Assembly (NCBI RefSeq): GCF_029962605.1
Contig: NZ_CP124750.1
Coordinates: 4,464,001-4,528,000, forward strand
Direction: 5' to 3'
Length of the DNA: 64,000 nt
Origin: Serratia sarumanii
GTDB taxonomy: Bacteria; Pseudomonadota; Gammaproteobacteria; Enterobacterales; Enterobacteriaceae
Shown here: in pieces, positions 48,077 to 58,800 of the stretch
How positions within the stretch are numbered: position 1 is the stretch's first letter
Layout: each line of letters opens with the position of its first letter
Notes under the pieces: model-generated
Database searches by the model: none
What the model was told of the DNA's origin: nothing
Seen by the model: only the letters and a program-made list of their open reading frames with translations
Made by a program: the position numbers and the translations under genes

Positions 48077-48997
48077 ATGAAACGCCAAAAGAGATTTCAA
48101 CTTTCCTTGCTGCACCCGCGCTACTGGCTGACCTGGTTCGGCCTGACCCTGCTGTTCCTGCTGGTACAGCTCCCTTACCCGTTGCTCAATCGGCTGGGGG
48201 TGTGGATGGGGCGCACTTCGATGCGTTTTCTTAAGCGTCGCGTCACCATTACCCGCCGCAACCTCGAACTGTGCTTCCCCGAGATGGACGAAGCGCAGCG
48301 CGAACGTAAAGTGGTGGGCAACTTCGAATCGCTCGGCATGGGCCTGCTGGAAACCGGCATGGCCTGGTTCTGGTCGGATAAACGCGTCAAGCGCTGGTTC
48401 AACGTCTCCGGCATCAACCACCTCAAAATGGCGCAGCGCGACGATCGCGGCGTGCTGGTGATCGGCGTGCACTTTATGTCGCTAGAGCTGGGCGGCCGGG
48501 CGATGGGCCTGTGCCAACCGATGATGGCGATGTACCGCCCGCACAACAACAAGGCGATGGAGTGGGCGCAGACCAAGGGCCGCATGCGCTCCAACAAAGC
48601 GATGATCGATCGCAAGGATCTGCGCGGCATGGTGCACGCGCTCAAGCGCGGCGAGGCGGTATGGTTCGCGCCGGATCAGGACTACGGCCCGCGCGGCAGC
48701 GTATTCGCGCCGCTGTTCGCCGTCGATCAGGCCGCCACCACCAGCGGCACCTTCATGCTGGCACGCATGGCCAACCCGGCATTGGTGCCGGTGGTGCTGA
48801 TCCGCCGCGAAGGCGGCCGCGGCTACGACCTGCTGATTCAACCGGCCCTGGAAGACTACCCGCTCAGCGACGAACAGGCGGCGGCGGCTTACATGAACAA
48901 AGTGATCGAGAAAGAGATCATGCGGGCGCCGGAGCAATACATGTGGCTGCACCGCCGCTTCAAAACCCGACCGGCCGGCGCGCCCTCGCTGTACTGA
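48077..48997 (+). CDS. lpxP: LpxP-type lipid A acyltransferase (Kdo2-lipid IVA palmitoleoyltransferase)
   Basis: A 306-residue LpxL/LpxM/LpxP-family acyltransferase with an N-terminal membrane anchor and the catalytic HxxxxE motif in GVHFMSLELGGR. It is closer to E. coli LpxP than LpxL in diagnostic stretches such as MGLCQPMMAMYRPHNN, VWFAPDQDYGPRGS and MNKVIEKEIMRAPEQY. LpxP adds palmitoleate at low temperature in E. coli. The frame starts at 48005, but the ATG at 48077 gives the family length. LpxO lies just upstream, so two lipid A tailoring genes are neighbours. Confidence 0.88.
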   Translation: MKRQKRFQLSLLHPRYWLTWFGLTLLFLLVQLPYPLLNRLGVWMGRTSMRFLKRRVTITRRNLELCFPEMDEAQRERKVVGNFESLGMGLLETGMAWFWSDKRVKRWFNVSGINHLKMAQRDDRGVLVIGVHFMSLELGGRAMGLCQPMMAMYRPHNNKAMEWAQTKGRMRSNKAMIDRKDLRGMVHALKRGEAVWFAPDQDYGPRGSVFAPLFAVDQAATTSGTFMLARMANPALVPVVLIRREGGRGYDLLIQPALEDYPLSDEQAAAAYMNKVIEKEIMRAPEQYMWLHRRFKTRPAGAPSLY

Positions 48998-49014
48998 GCC
49001 TCTTTTTTCTTTCC

Positions 49015-49039
49015 AGCCCGGCCAACGCCGGGCTTTTTT
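49015..49039 (+). terminator. intrinsic terminator after lpxP
   Basis: An 8-bp stem, AGCCCGGC / GCCGGGCT (49015-49022 with 49027-49034), a CAAC loop and six T residues. Confidence 0.9.
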
Positions 49040-49116
49040 GTGCGCCACGTTTAAAAAGCGGCGGCTCGACACTCTACTTTCCTGTAATCTCCTTTTTTAC
49101 CCGCACAGGAAAGGAA

Positions 49117-49815
49117 ATGATGAAAGCTCAAGTTCGCATTGCTCTGGTCGGTGATTACAACCCGCAAGCCGTGGCCCATCAGGCCATCCCCGTAGCGCTC
49201 CAGCTCACCGCTGCCCATCTCGACATCGACGTGCAGCCCCAATGGCTACCGACAGAAACCCTGACCTCCCCCGACGTGCTGCAAAATTTCGACGCCATCT
49301 GGGTGGTGCCGGGCAGCCCGTATCGTTACGACGACGGCGCCTTTATGGCGATCCGCCATGCGCGGGAAAACGACGTGCCGTTCCTCGGCTCCTGCGGCGG
49401 TTTTCAATACGCCATCGTCGAGTACGCCCGCAACGTGATGGGCTGGCACGACGCCGGCCATGCGGAAACCGACAGCGGCGGCCGATTGGTGATCGCCCCG
49501 CTGAGCTGTTCGCTGGTGGAAAAAACCGGCGACATCGTTTTTCAGCCTGACACCCGCGTCGCGCAGGCCTACGGCAGCCTGAACACCCATGAAGGCTACC
49601 ACTGCAACTTCGGCGTGAATCCGGAATTCGTCGCCGATCTTGAGCGCTTCCCGCTGATCGTCAGCGGCCACGACACCGAAGGCGACGTGCGCGCCATCGA
49701 ACTGCCGGGCCGGCGTTTTTACGTCGCCACGCTGTTCCAGTCGGAACGCGCCGCGCTGCGCGGCGAGCTTTCACCGCTGGTGGTGGAACTCGTCAAAACC
49801 GCCGCCAACGGGTAA
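49117..49815 (+). CDS. class I glutamine amidotransferase-like protein (CTP-synthase C-terminal-related)
   Basis: A 232-residue stand-alone protein resembling the glutaminase half of CTP synthase. It has an N-terminal RIALVGDYNP start, an oxyanion-type VVPGSPY segment and a nucleophile elbow GSCGGFQYAI with the catalytic Cys. The synthetase half is absent, and the usual C-terminal His-x-Glu is less clear (TLFQSERAA region). It may act on a small amide or thioester, or be a glutaminase partner of an unlinked enzyme. ATGs at 49117 and 49120 both follow AGGAAAGGAA. It faces the NRPS gene, sharing a two-way terminator. Confidence 0.78.
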   Translation: MMKAQVRIALVGDYNPQAVAHQAIPVALQLTAAHLDIDVQPQWLPTETLTSPDVLQNFDAIWVVPGSPYRYDDGAFMAIRHARENDVPFLGSCGGFQYAIVEYARNVMGWHDAGHAETDSGGRLVIAPLSCSLVEKTGDIVFQPDTRVAQAYGSLNTHEGYHCNFGVNPEFVADLERFPLIVSGHDTEGDVRAIELPGRRFYVATLFQSERAALRGELSPLVVELVKTAANG

Positions 49816-49840
49816 AAAAAAGCCCTCTTGCGAGGGCTTT
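49814..49840. terminator. bidirectional terminator between amidotransferase and NRPS genes
   Basis: A 9-bp stem, AAAGCCCTC / GAGGGCTTT (49819-49827 with 49832-49840). On the minus strand it is followed by a long U-run, so it ends the NRPS transcript strongly; on the plus strand only TTTCTC follows. Confidence 0.9.
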
Positions 49841-49863
49841 CTCATCGGATACATCCCGCCGGC

Positions 49864-52800
49864 TTACGCCTGTCCGAGCTCGCGCAACGCCAGATTGAAG
49901 TGTTGCCCCAGCTCACGCCGATGAACCGGATGCTCCATCATCGACACATGGTCGCCGTTGACCTGGCTGACGCGGACGGTCGCCGGCGGCAGCAGCTTAT
50001 CCCATCCCAACGCGGAAGCGTCTTCGCGGCAATATCCCGCCTGCTTGATCCTCTGCCAATACGCCTGGAACTGTGCGTTCTGCGAATTGACGGAAACCTG
50101 CTCCTGCTTCGCCTTGAACAGATGGATTTTCAGCGATGCGGGCTGCACCAGGGTCGCTTCCACCAGTTTGGCGTAGTGGTGCCGCTGCTGCCAGAGCGCC
50201 GCCTCGTCGGCCACTTCCTCACGCTGAGTCTTGATCCCGGCGCGTTGCACGGCCGCGATCGCCTCCGGCAACGGCAGCTCGGCCAACTGCTGACAGAACT
50301 GCGGATCCGGCCTTTCCTGCGTTGACTCCACCCAGTTCAGCAACAGCTGGACCGGGCTGTGCATCGCCTCCACCGGCCGCAACGTGTCGATCAACCCCAG
50401 GAAGGCGACCGCTTCCCCGGCCGATTGCAGCTGCTCGGCGATGGCATAGGCCAACACCCCGCCGGAAGAGTACCCCGCCAGATGGTATGGCCCCTGCGGC
50501 TGCACTTCGCGAATCAACGCCACGGCGCTGGCGGCCATATCGGACATGGTGGCCGGCTTCTCCTCCACCGCCGGCCACGGCACGGCGTAGACCGGGAAGG
50601 TCTCGTCGATCTCCTTGGCCAATTCAAACACGTAGGAGTGATCGCCAAAGCCGGTCGGGACGAAGAATAGCGGCGGCCGGCTGCCGCTGCTGCGAGCCGG
50701 CACCGCTTTGCGCAGCGGAGCCTCTGCGGTGCGACGATCTATCCGCTCGGCCAGCTCGGCCAATATCGGATGGTTGAAGGTCGCCTGTACCGGCAAGGTG
50801 ATGCCTTGCTGACGTAGCTGGCTGGAAAGACGTACCGCCAGCAGCGAATGGCCACCGAGCTCGAAGAAATTGTCGTGGCGCCCTATCTGGCCAATCTCGA
50901 GCAGCTCGCACCATACCCGCGCCAGCGTCGTTTCGGTCTCCCCCTGAGGCGCCGCATACTCCCGAGTGCCGACTGCCGCGCGCTCCGGCTCCGGCAAGGC
51001 ACGCCGATCCAGCTTGCCGTTGGCGGTCAACGGCAGCGCATCCAGCCAGACATAAGCCGACGGCACCATGTACTCCGGCAAACGTTCGCTCAGATAGGCC
51101 CGTAGCTGTCCCTGCAACGCGCTGCGGTCAACGTCGGCCGTCGGTACGATCCAGGCGACCAGGCGCGGATGATGTTCCGTCGAACAAACCTGCACCACCG
51201 CTTCCCGCACCCACGGGCTCGCCGCCAGCTGCACCTCAATCTCGCCCGGTTCGATGCGGAACCCGCGCAGCTTGATCTGCTGATCGCATCGCCCTTGGTA
51301 TTCAAGACTGCCGTCCGGTAAATAACGCGCCAGATCGCCGGTGCGATACATGCGGCCGCCGCCGACCGGATTGAACGGATCGCTCAGGAAGCGCTGTGCC
51401 GTCAGTTCCGGTCGGTTCAGGTAGCCCAACGCCACCCCCACGCCGCCGATGTGCAATTCCCCCACCGCCCCCATCGGCACCGGGCGCCCGCGGGCGTCCA
51501 GCAAGTAAGCGCGGGTATTGCCGATCGGTTTCCCAATCGGCAAGCGCGCCTCCCCTTCAGCCCGCTCGATACGTGCCGTTGTCGCAAAGGTGGTGGTCTC
51601 CGTCGGCCCATAGGCATGGATCAGGTGCACCGGCCCCCGCTCTTGCAACAACCGCGCATAAGCGCCCGGATCCTCTTTCTCCCCTCCGCTAATCAGATAT
51701 TTCAACTGCGCCAGTGCGCCACTGATGCTGTGCACATACTGATTGAACAGCGCAGTGGTCAAGAACAGCGTGGTGATGCGATGGCGTTGCAGTTCGGCCG
51801 CCAGACGTTCGGCCTCCATCATTACCTCCGGCACGATCACCACCAGCGCACCGCCATTCAACAGGGCGGCCCAAACCTCCATCGTGCTGGCATCAAATGC
51901 CGGATTGGCGGCAAAGGCGATGCGGTCGTCGGCGTCAAAGGCGGCGTAGCGGTTGTTGCGCACCAGACGCGTGATCCCCTGGTGCGGCGTCATGACGCCT
52001 TTCGGCGTACCGGTCGAGCCGGAGGTATACATGATGTAGGCCGTCGCGCCGCTCGACACGCGCAACGCCGGGTTACCGTTATGATCTTCAGCTTCGCGAT
52101 CCTCGACCGTCAGCTGCGGGATCTCCTCGTCGCCGATGGCGTCCGTCAGCATCAGGCAGGCGCCGCTGTCATCGGCGATCCACGCCTGACGCGCGGCCGG
52201 CAGTTGCGGATCGATGGGCACATACGCCGCCCCGGCCTTGATTACCGCCAATTGGGCGCAGACCAGTTCGATGCTGCGCGCCAGCCGCACCGCGACCCGG
52301 TCGCCCGGTTGTACGCCGCGCTCAATCAGCCGATGCGCCAACCGGTTGGCGCGCGCATTCAACTGTGCGTAGCTGAGCCGTTGCGCATCCTGGATCAAAG
52401 CGATGGCCTGCGGCGTCAGCCGCGCCTGCTGTTCAAACAGTTCGTGCACGCAGGTATCCGCCGGGTAAGCTTCCGCCGTATGATTCCAGCGGCACAGCTG
52501 CAGCGCATACTCTTCATCCGGCATCACCTCCAGTTCACAGACCGGTGTCTGAGGCGCCTGCTCCAATGCCTGCGCCAATGCGCTCAACGCCTGCGCCATA
52601 TAGCCACACACGCGCTGCGCTTCAATCGGCTGCCTGACCTGCGCCGTCAGGCCCAGCGAATCACCGCCGTCCTCGACCGACAGCACGAACGGATAGTTGG
52701 TGCGTTCCTGGCTATCGAGCAGCGTCACGCCGGTCGGCAATGCGGTATCCTCGCCGCTGTTATGCCGGTAGTTCAGCAGGGCACTGAACAGCGGCGTGCC

Positions 52801-55800
52801 CGCGGCGACGCCGCTGCAGCGCTGCGCCAACGCCAGCGGCGCATGCTCATGGGCCAGCAGCCCGCTCAGCCGGATGTGCGCCTGCAACACCGCCGATTCC
52901 GCGCCGACCTCGTTGACATCCAGCCGCAGCGGCAACGTATTGATAAACAATCCGAGCGCCCGTTCCGCCCCGTCTCCGGCCTGCATGCGGCCCAACAATA
53001 CGGTGCCGAATACCACCTCATCGCGGCCGGTAGCGCGCGCCAACACCTGCGCCCAGGCCAGGTGGCACAGGCTGGCCAGGCTGACGCCCAGCCGCCGCGC
53101 CTGCCGCCGCAGCTGTTGGTTGAGCGCAGGCGGTAAAGCCAGGTGCGCCGTCGAGATATCCCGCCCTTCGCCATGCACGTCGCTCAGGCCGAACGGCAGC
53201 GACGGTTCATCGATATCCGCCAGCATAGTGCGGAAGAACCGTTCGTGTTCGGCCTTGCTGACGCCGAGCCTTGCCTGCGCCACCGCGTTGCGGAACGGCG
53301 GTGCCTTGGCCAGTTCGTCCCCGCGCCCGGCCAGGATCAGGTTGATCTCCTCCTGCATCACCGCCAAGGTCGAGTGGTCGCCGATCAGGTGATGCCATTG
53401 CTGGAGCACGCACCAACTGCCTTCTTCCCCCTGTGCGGCGACAAAGCTCAGCAACGGTGCGCGCGTCAGATCAGGCCGCACGCGGCGCGGATCAAACAAC
53501 GCCGTCAGCCGCGAACCGATCTCGCCCTCTGCCGGATTGAGCCGCAGTTCTCGCAGCGACAACTGGGCCTTGCGCCACACCACCTGCACCGGTGATGACA
53601 CGCCCTGCGTGATGAACGCGGTACGCAGAATATCATGGCGATCGATCACCTGCTGCATCGCCGCCAGCCAGGCGTCCAGGCGCGCACGGCTGTCGAAACG
53701 CAGCACCGCGGACAGCTGGTACGGGTCGCCCCGTTCCGCCAGCAGATGGTGGAACAAAATCCCCTCCTGCAGCGGCGACAAGGCGTAGATATCCTGTACG
53801 TTGGCCACGCCGCCCGGCACCTGCGCCACCACCGCGTCGATCTCCGGCTGACTCAGCGCCGCCAGCGGCAACATCTCCGGCGTAATGGCTACGCAGCCCG
53901 GCAGGATACCGTTGGCCGGCACGCTCACTTCCTGCTGCGTGACCAACGTCTGCGCCAGCGTTGACAGCGTCGGCGCGGTGAACAGCGTTTGCACCCCGGC
54001 GCTCAGCCCGACACGGCGCAGCTGCGCCATCAACTTCACCGCCAGCAGCGAGTGGCCGCCCAATTCGAAGAAGTTATCGTGGCGCCCGACCCGCTCAATG
54101 CCCAGCAGCTCGCGCCAGATCCCCGCCAGCAGCGTTTCCAGTTCGCCTTCAGGTTCGGCGTAAACCTCACGCACGTAGGCGTCCTCCTGCGGCTCAGGCA
54201 GCGCGCGCCGATCCAGTTTGCCGTTCGGCGTCAGCGGTAGCGTATCCAGCGCCACCCAGGCCGCCGGCAGCATAAACTCCGGCAACATCCCCGCCAGATA
54301 CTGTCGCAGCGTCACCGCCAACGTCTGGCGATCCGCGTCAGCCTCCGGCACCACCCAGGCCACCAACCGCTTAGTGTCCGCTTCGCCGAGGACATCCACC
54401 ACCGCTTCGCGCACCGCCGGGTGACCGGCCACTCGCGCCTCGATCTCACCGCATTCGATGCGGAAGCCGCGAATTTTCACCTGCCGATCGTTGCGTCCCA
54501 GGTAGTCGATATTGCCGTCCGCCAGATAGCGCGCCAGATCGCCGGTGCGATACATCCGCTCGCCTGGGTTAAACGGATCCGCCAGGAATCGCTCTGCCGT
54601 TAACTCTGCGCGGTTGAGATAACCCAGCGCCACCCCGGGGCCGGCGATGTAGATCTCGCCGGTCGCGCCGAGCGGCACCGGTTGCCCGTGCTCATCCAGC
54701 AGATAAATCCGGGTATTGCCGATCGGCCGCCCGATAGGCAAACGCTGCCATGGATCCACTCGCTCGATCGTGGCCGTCGTGGCGAACACCGTACACTCGG
54801 TCGGCCCATAAGCGTTGATCAGCCGTACCGGCCCAGCCTCTTTCAGCATGCGGGCAAAGGCGTGCGGATCCGCCGCTTCACCGCCGCTCAGCAGATATTT
54901 CAACTGCGCCAGCGTCGCGGCGATGCTATGGGCATATTGGTTAAACAACGAGGTGGTCAGGAACAAGACGTTAATCCCTTGCCGCACCAGCGCCGCCGCC
55001 AACGCCTCGGCTTCCGTCAACACTTCCGGCGCAATGATCGCCAGACTGGCGCCATTCAACAGGGCTCCCCACATTTCCAGCGTGCTGGCGTCAAACGCCG
55101 GATTGGCGGCGAAAGCGAAGCGATCGCCGCGTTCAAACGACGCAAAACGATTGTTGATCGCCAGCCGGAGGATGCCTTGGTGCGTCACCATGACGCCTTT
55201 AGGCGTACCGGTCGAGCCCGAGGTATACATGATGTAGGCCGGCGCGCCGCCGGCGCGAGGCACCGCCGGATCGTGGGTCGGATTCTGCCGCAGCCGATCG
55301 ACACGCAGGCAGGCGATCTCGCCGGCTATCTCGCGGTCGATATCGCGATCGCACAGGATCAACGACGCCCCGCTGTCGCCGATGATCCACGCCTGCCGCG
55401 CAACGGGCAGGTGCGGATCGAGCGGCACATAAGCGGCCCCCGCCTTGAGGATCGCCAGCTGGGCGATGACCAGAGAAACGCTGCGTTCAAGCGACGTGGC
55501 CACGCGATCGCCCGGGCGCACGCCCTGTGCGATGAGTTGGTGCGCCAGTTGGTTGGCGTGGGCGTTCAATTGGGCGTAGCTCAGGCTGTCCCGATCGTTC
55601 ACCACCGCAACGGCGTCCGGCGTGCGCTGCGCCCACTGTTCAAACAGGACGTGGGCACTGCTCTGCGCCGGATAAACTTCCGCGGTTCGGTTCCAGCCGT
55701 ACAACAACAGTTCGCGCTCGGCAGCCGGCAGCAGATCGAGATGCGACGCAGGCTGCGTAGCATTTGTCGCCATCGCCCGCAGCACCTGCACCAGGTAAAC

Positions 55801-58800
55801 GCCGTAACGTTCGGCGGTAGCGCGGTCGAACAGCGCCGTGGCGAAGTTCAGCGTACCGCTGATTTGCTCGTCGCGCTCCGCCAGATCGAGCGTCAAATCA
55901 TACTTGGCGATCTGATAGCCCAACTCGGCACTCTCGGCCTGCAGCCCAGGCAGCGAGATATCGCGCACCGAGCCGTCCTGCCAGGCCAACATCACCTGGA
56001 ACAGCGGGGTATAACCCAGGTGGCGCGGCGGATTGACCAGCTCCACCACCTGCTCGAACGGCAGATCGCGATTTTCCTGCGCCGTCAGCACCGTGTGGCG
56101 GATCCGCGCGATCAGCGTCGGCAGATCCGGATCGTCGCGAAGATCGATGCGCAGCGCCAGCGTGCTGACGAAGAAGCCGACCAACGATTCGGTTTCCAGC
56201 CGGCCACGGTTGGCCTCCGGCGTGCCGATCACCAGCTCCTGCTGCCCGGCCATGCGCGTCAGCACCAGGCTCCAGGCCGCCAGTACCGTCATGAACAGCG
56301 TGCCGCCATGCTGCCGGCTGAACTGCCGCAGCGCCTGCGTCAGCTCGGCGTCGATCGCGATCGGCACCTCCCCGCCGCTGAAAGACTGCACCGTCGGACG
56401 CGGCCGGTCGGTCGGCAGCGTCAGCAACGCCGGCGCATCGCTCAGCGTTTCGCGCCAGTATTGCGCCTGCGCCGCCAGCCGCTCCGGCGTCAGATAGCGA
56501 CGCTGCCAGGCGGCGTAATCCGCGTATTGCAGCGTCAGCGACGGCAGCGGATCGGCATCGCCGCGACGCAAAGCGCCGTACAACGCCCCCAAATCACGCA
56601 GCAGAATGCCGGTCGACCAACCGTCGGAAATGATGTGATGACAGGTGAGCAGGAACAGGTGCTCCTCATCCGCCAGGCGGATCAGCGCGGCGCGCACCAG
56701 CGGCCCCTGCGTCAAATCAAAAGGCGCCTCCGTCAGGCGCTGCGCCAGTTGCCGCGCCTGGCTCTGAGCATCCTGCCGCCCACGCAGATCGTGAACCGTC
56801 AACGGCAGCGCGTCTGCCGGCAGAATGTGCGCCTGCGGCTGCCCCTCGACGGTGACAAACCGGCTGCGCAACGCTTCGTGGCGGGCATAGAGCGCATCCA
56901 GGCTCTGCCGCCAGGCGGGCAGATCCAGCTCGCCGCGCAGGCTCAGCGCCAGGGGAATATGGTAAGTTTCACTCAGGCCTTCCAACTGCGTCAGGAACCA
57001 CAACCGCTGCTGAGCAAACGACAGCGGCAACGCGGCGCCGCGTGGCATAGCCTCGATCGGCGGCAGCGCCTCATCGGTTCTCCGCAGTTGCTGCGCCAAT
57101 GCCAGCAGCGTCGGGTTGGCGAACAGGGTCTGCAACGGCAGCTGCCATTCCATCTGCTGCAGACGGTTGGTCAGACGTACCGCCAACAGCGAGTGGCCCC
57201 CCAGCTCGAAGAAGTTATCATGGCGCCCGACCCGCTCCACGTTCAGCAGCTCGCGCCAGATCGCCGCCAGCAGCGTTTCGTGTTCACCCTGCGGCGCTTC
57301 GTACGCAGCCTGGCTCTGCGCCCCCTGCGGCTCCGGCAACGCCCGCCGATCCAGTTTGCCATTCGGCGACAGCGGCAACGCCGCCACCACCACCCAGGCC
57401 GACGGCACCATATAGTCCGGCAGCGACGCGCTCACATGCTGCCGCAGCGCGCCCGCCAGCGTTTCTTCCGCTACGTCCGCGGCCGGCACCACCCACGCCA
57501 CCAGCCGTTTGTCGTCGCCCACCGCCCGTGCATCCACCACCGCTTCGCGCACCGCCGGGTGCGTCGCCAGCGCCGCCTCTATCTCGCCGCATTCGATGCG
57601 GAAGCCGCGGATTTTTACCTGCTGATCGTTGCGCCCCAGGTACTCGATGTCGCCGTTCGCCAGATAACGCGCCACGTCGCCGGTGCGGTACATCCGCCCG
57701 CCCGGCGCGAACGGATCGGCAAGGAAACGTTCTGCCGTCAGTTCAGGCCGGTGCAGGTAGCCCCGCGCCACCTGCACCCCGCCGATATACAGCTCGCCCA
57801 CCGCCCCCAGCGGCACCGGCTGCCCGCGCTCGTCCAGCAGGTAGATGCGCGTGTTGGCGATCGGCCGCCCGATCGGCACCGACACCCGGTCCGCCTCCCG
57901 CGAACAGTGCCAGGCGGTCACGTCCACCGCCGCCTCCGTCGGCCCATACAGGTTATGCAACTCCGCCTGCGGCAGCCGGCGGTAAAACTCCGCCACCAGC
58001 GTCGCCGGCAGCGCTTCCCCGCTGCACATCACCCGCACCACCTGCCCGCAGCGCGTCGCCGCCTGCCCGTCCGCCAGGAAGCTTTGCAGCATCGACGGCA
58101 CGAAGTGCAGCGTGGTGACGCCGTACTGTTCGATCGCGCGGCTCAGGTAGTCCGGATCCTTGTGCCCTTCCGGCTTCGCCATCACCAGACGCGCGCCGAC
58201 CATCAGCGGCCAGAAGAACTCCCACACCGAGACGTCGAAGCCGAACGGCGTTTTTTGCAGCACCGTGTCCGCCGCCGTCAGGCCGTAGGCCTCCTGCATC
58301 CACACCAGCCGGTTGACCACCCCGCGGTGTTCGTTCATCGCGCCCTTCGGTTTGCCGGTCGAGCCCGAGGTGTAAATCACGTACGCCAGGTGCGACGCCT
58401 GCGCGCGCGGTGCCGGGTTCTCGGCGCTCAGCGTCTCCGGCAACGCCGCCTCCAGCGCCAGCTGCGGCGTCGCAGGCTCGCCCAGCGCCGCCCGGCCGGC
58501 GGCGTCCGCCAGCAGCAGCACCGGGTCGGCATCCTGCAGGATGTACTGCAGGCGTTCGCCCGGATAGGCCGGATCGAGCGGCACATAGGCGCCGCCGGCC
58601 TTGAGGATGCCGAACAGCGCCGTCACCATGTTCAGGCCGCGTTCGGCGCACACCGCCACCCGGCTGTCCGGGCCGACGCCGCGCGCTATCAGCGCGTGCG
58701 CCAGCCGGTTGGCGCGGGCGTTCAGCTGGGCGTAGCTCAGGCTTTCCGCGCCGCTCACCAGCGCGGTGGCGTCCGGCGTGCGATGCACCTGCTGCTCGAA

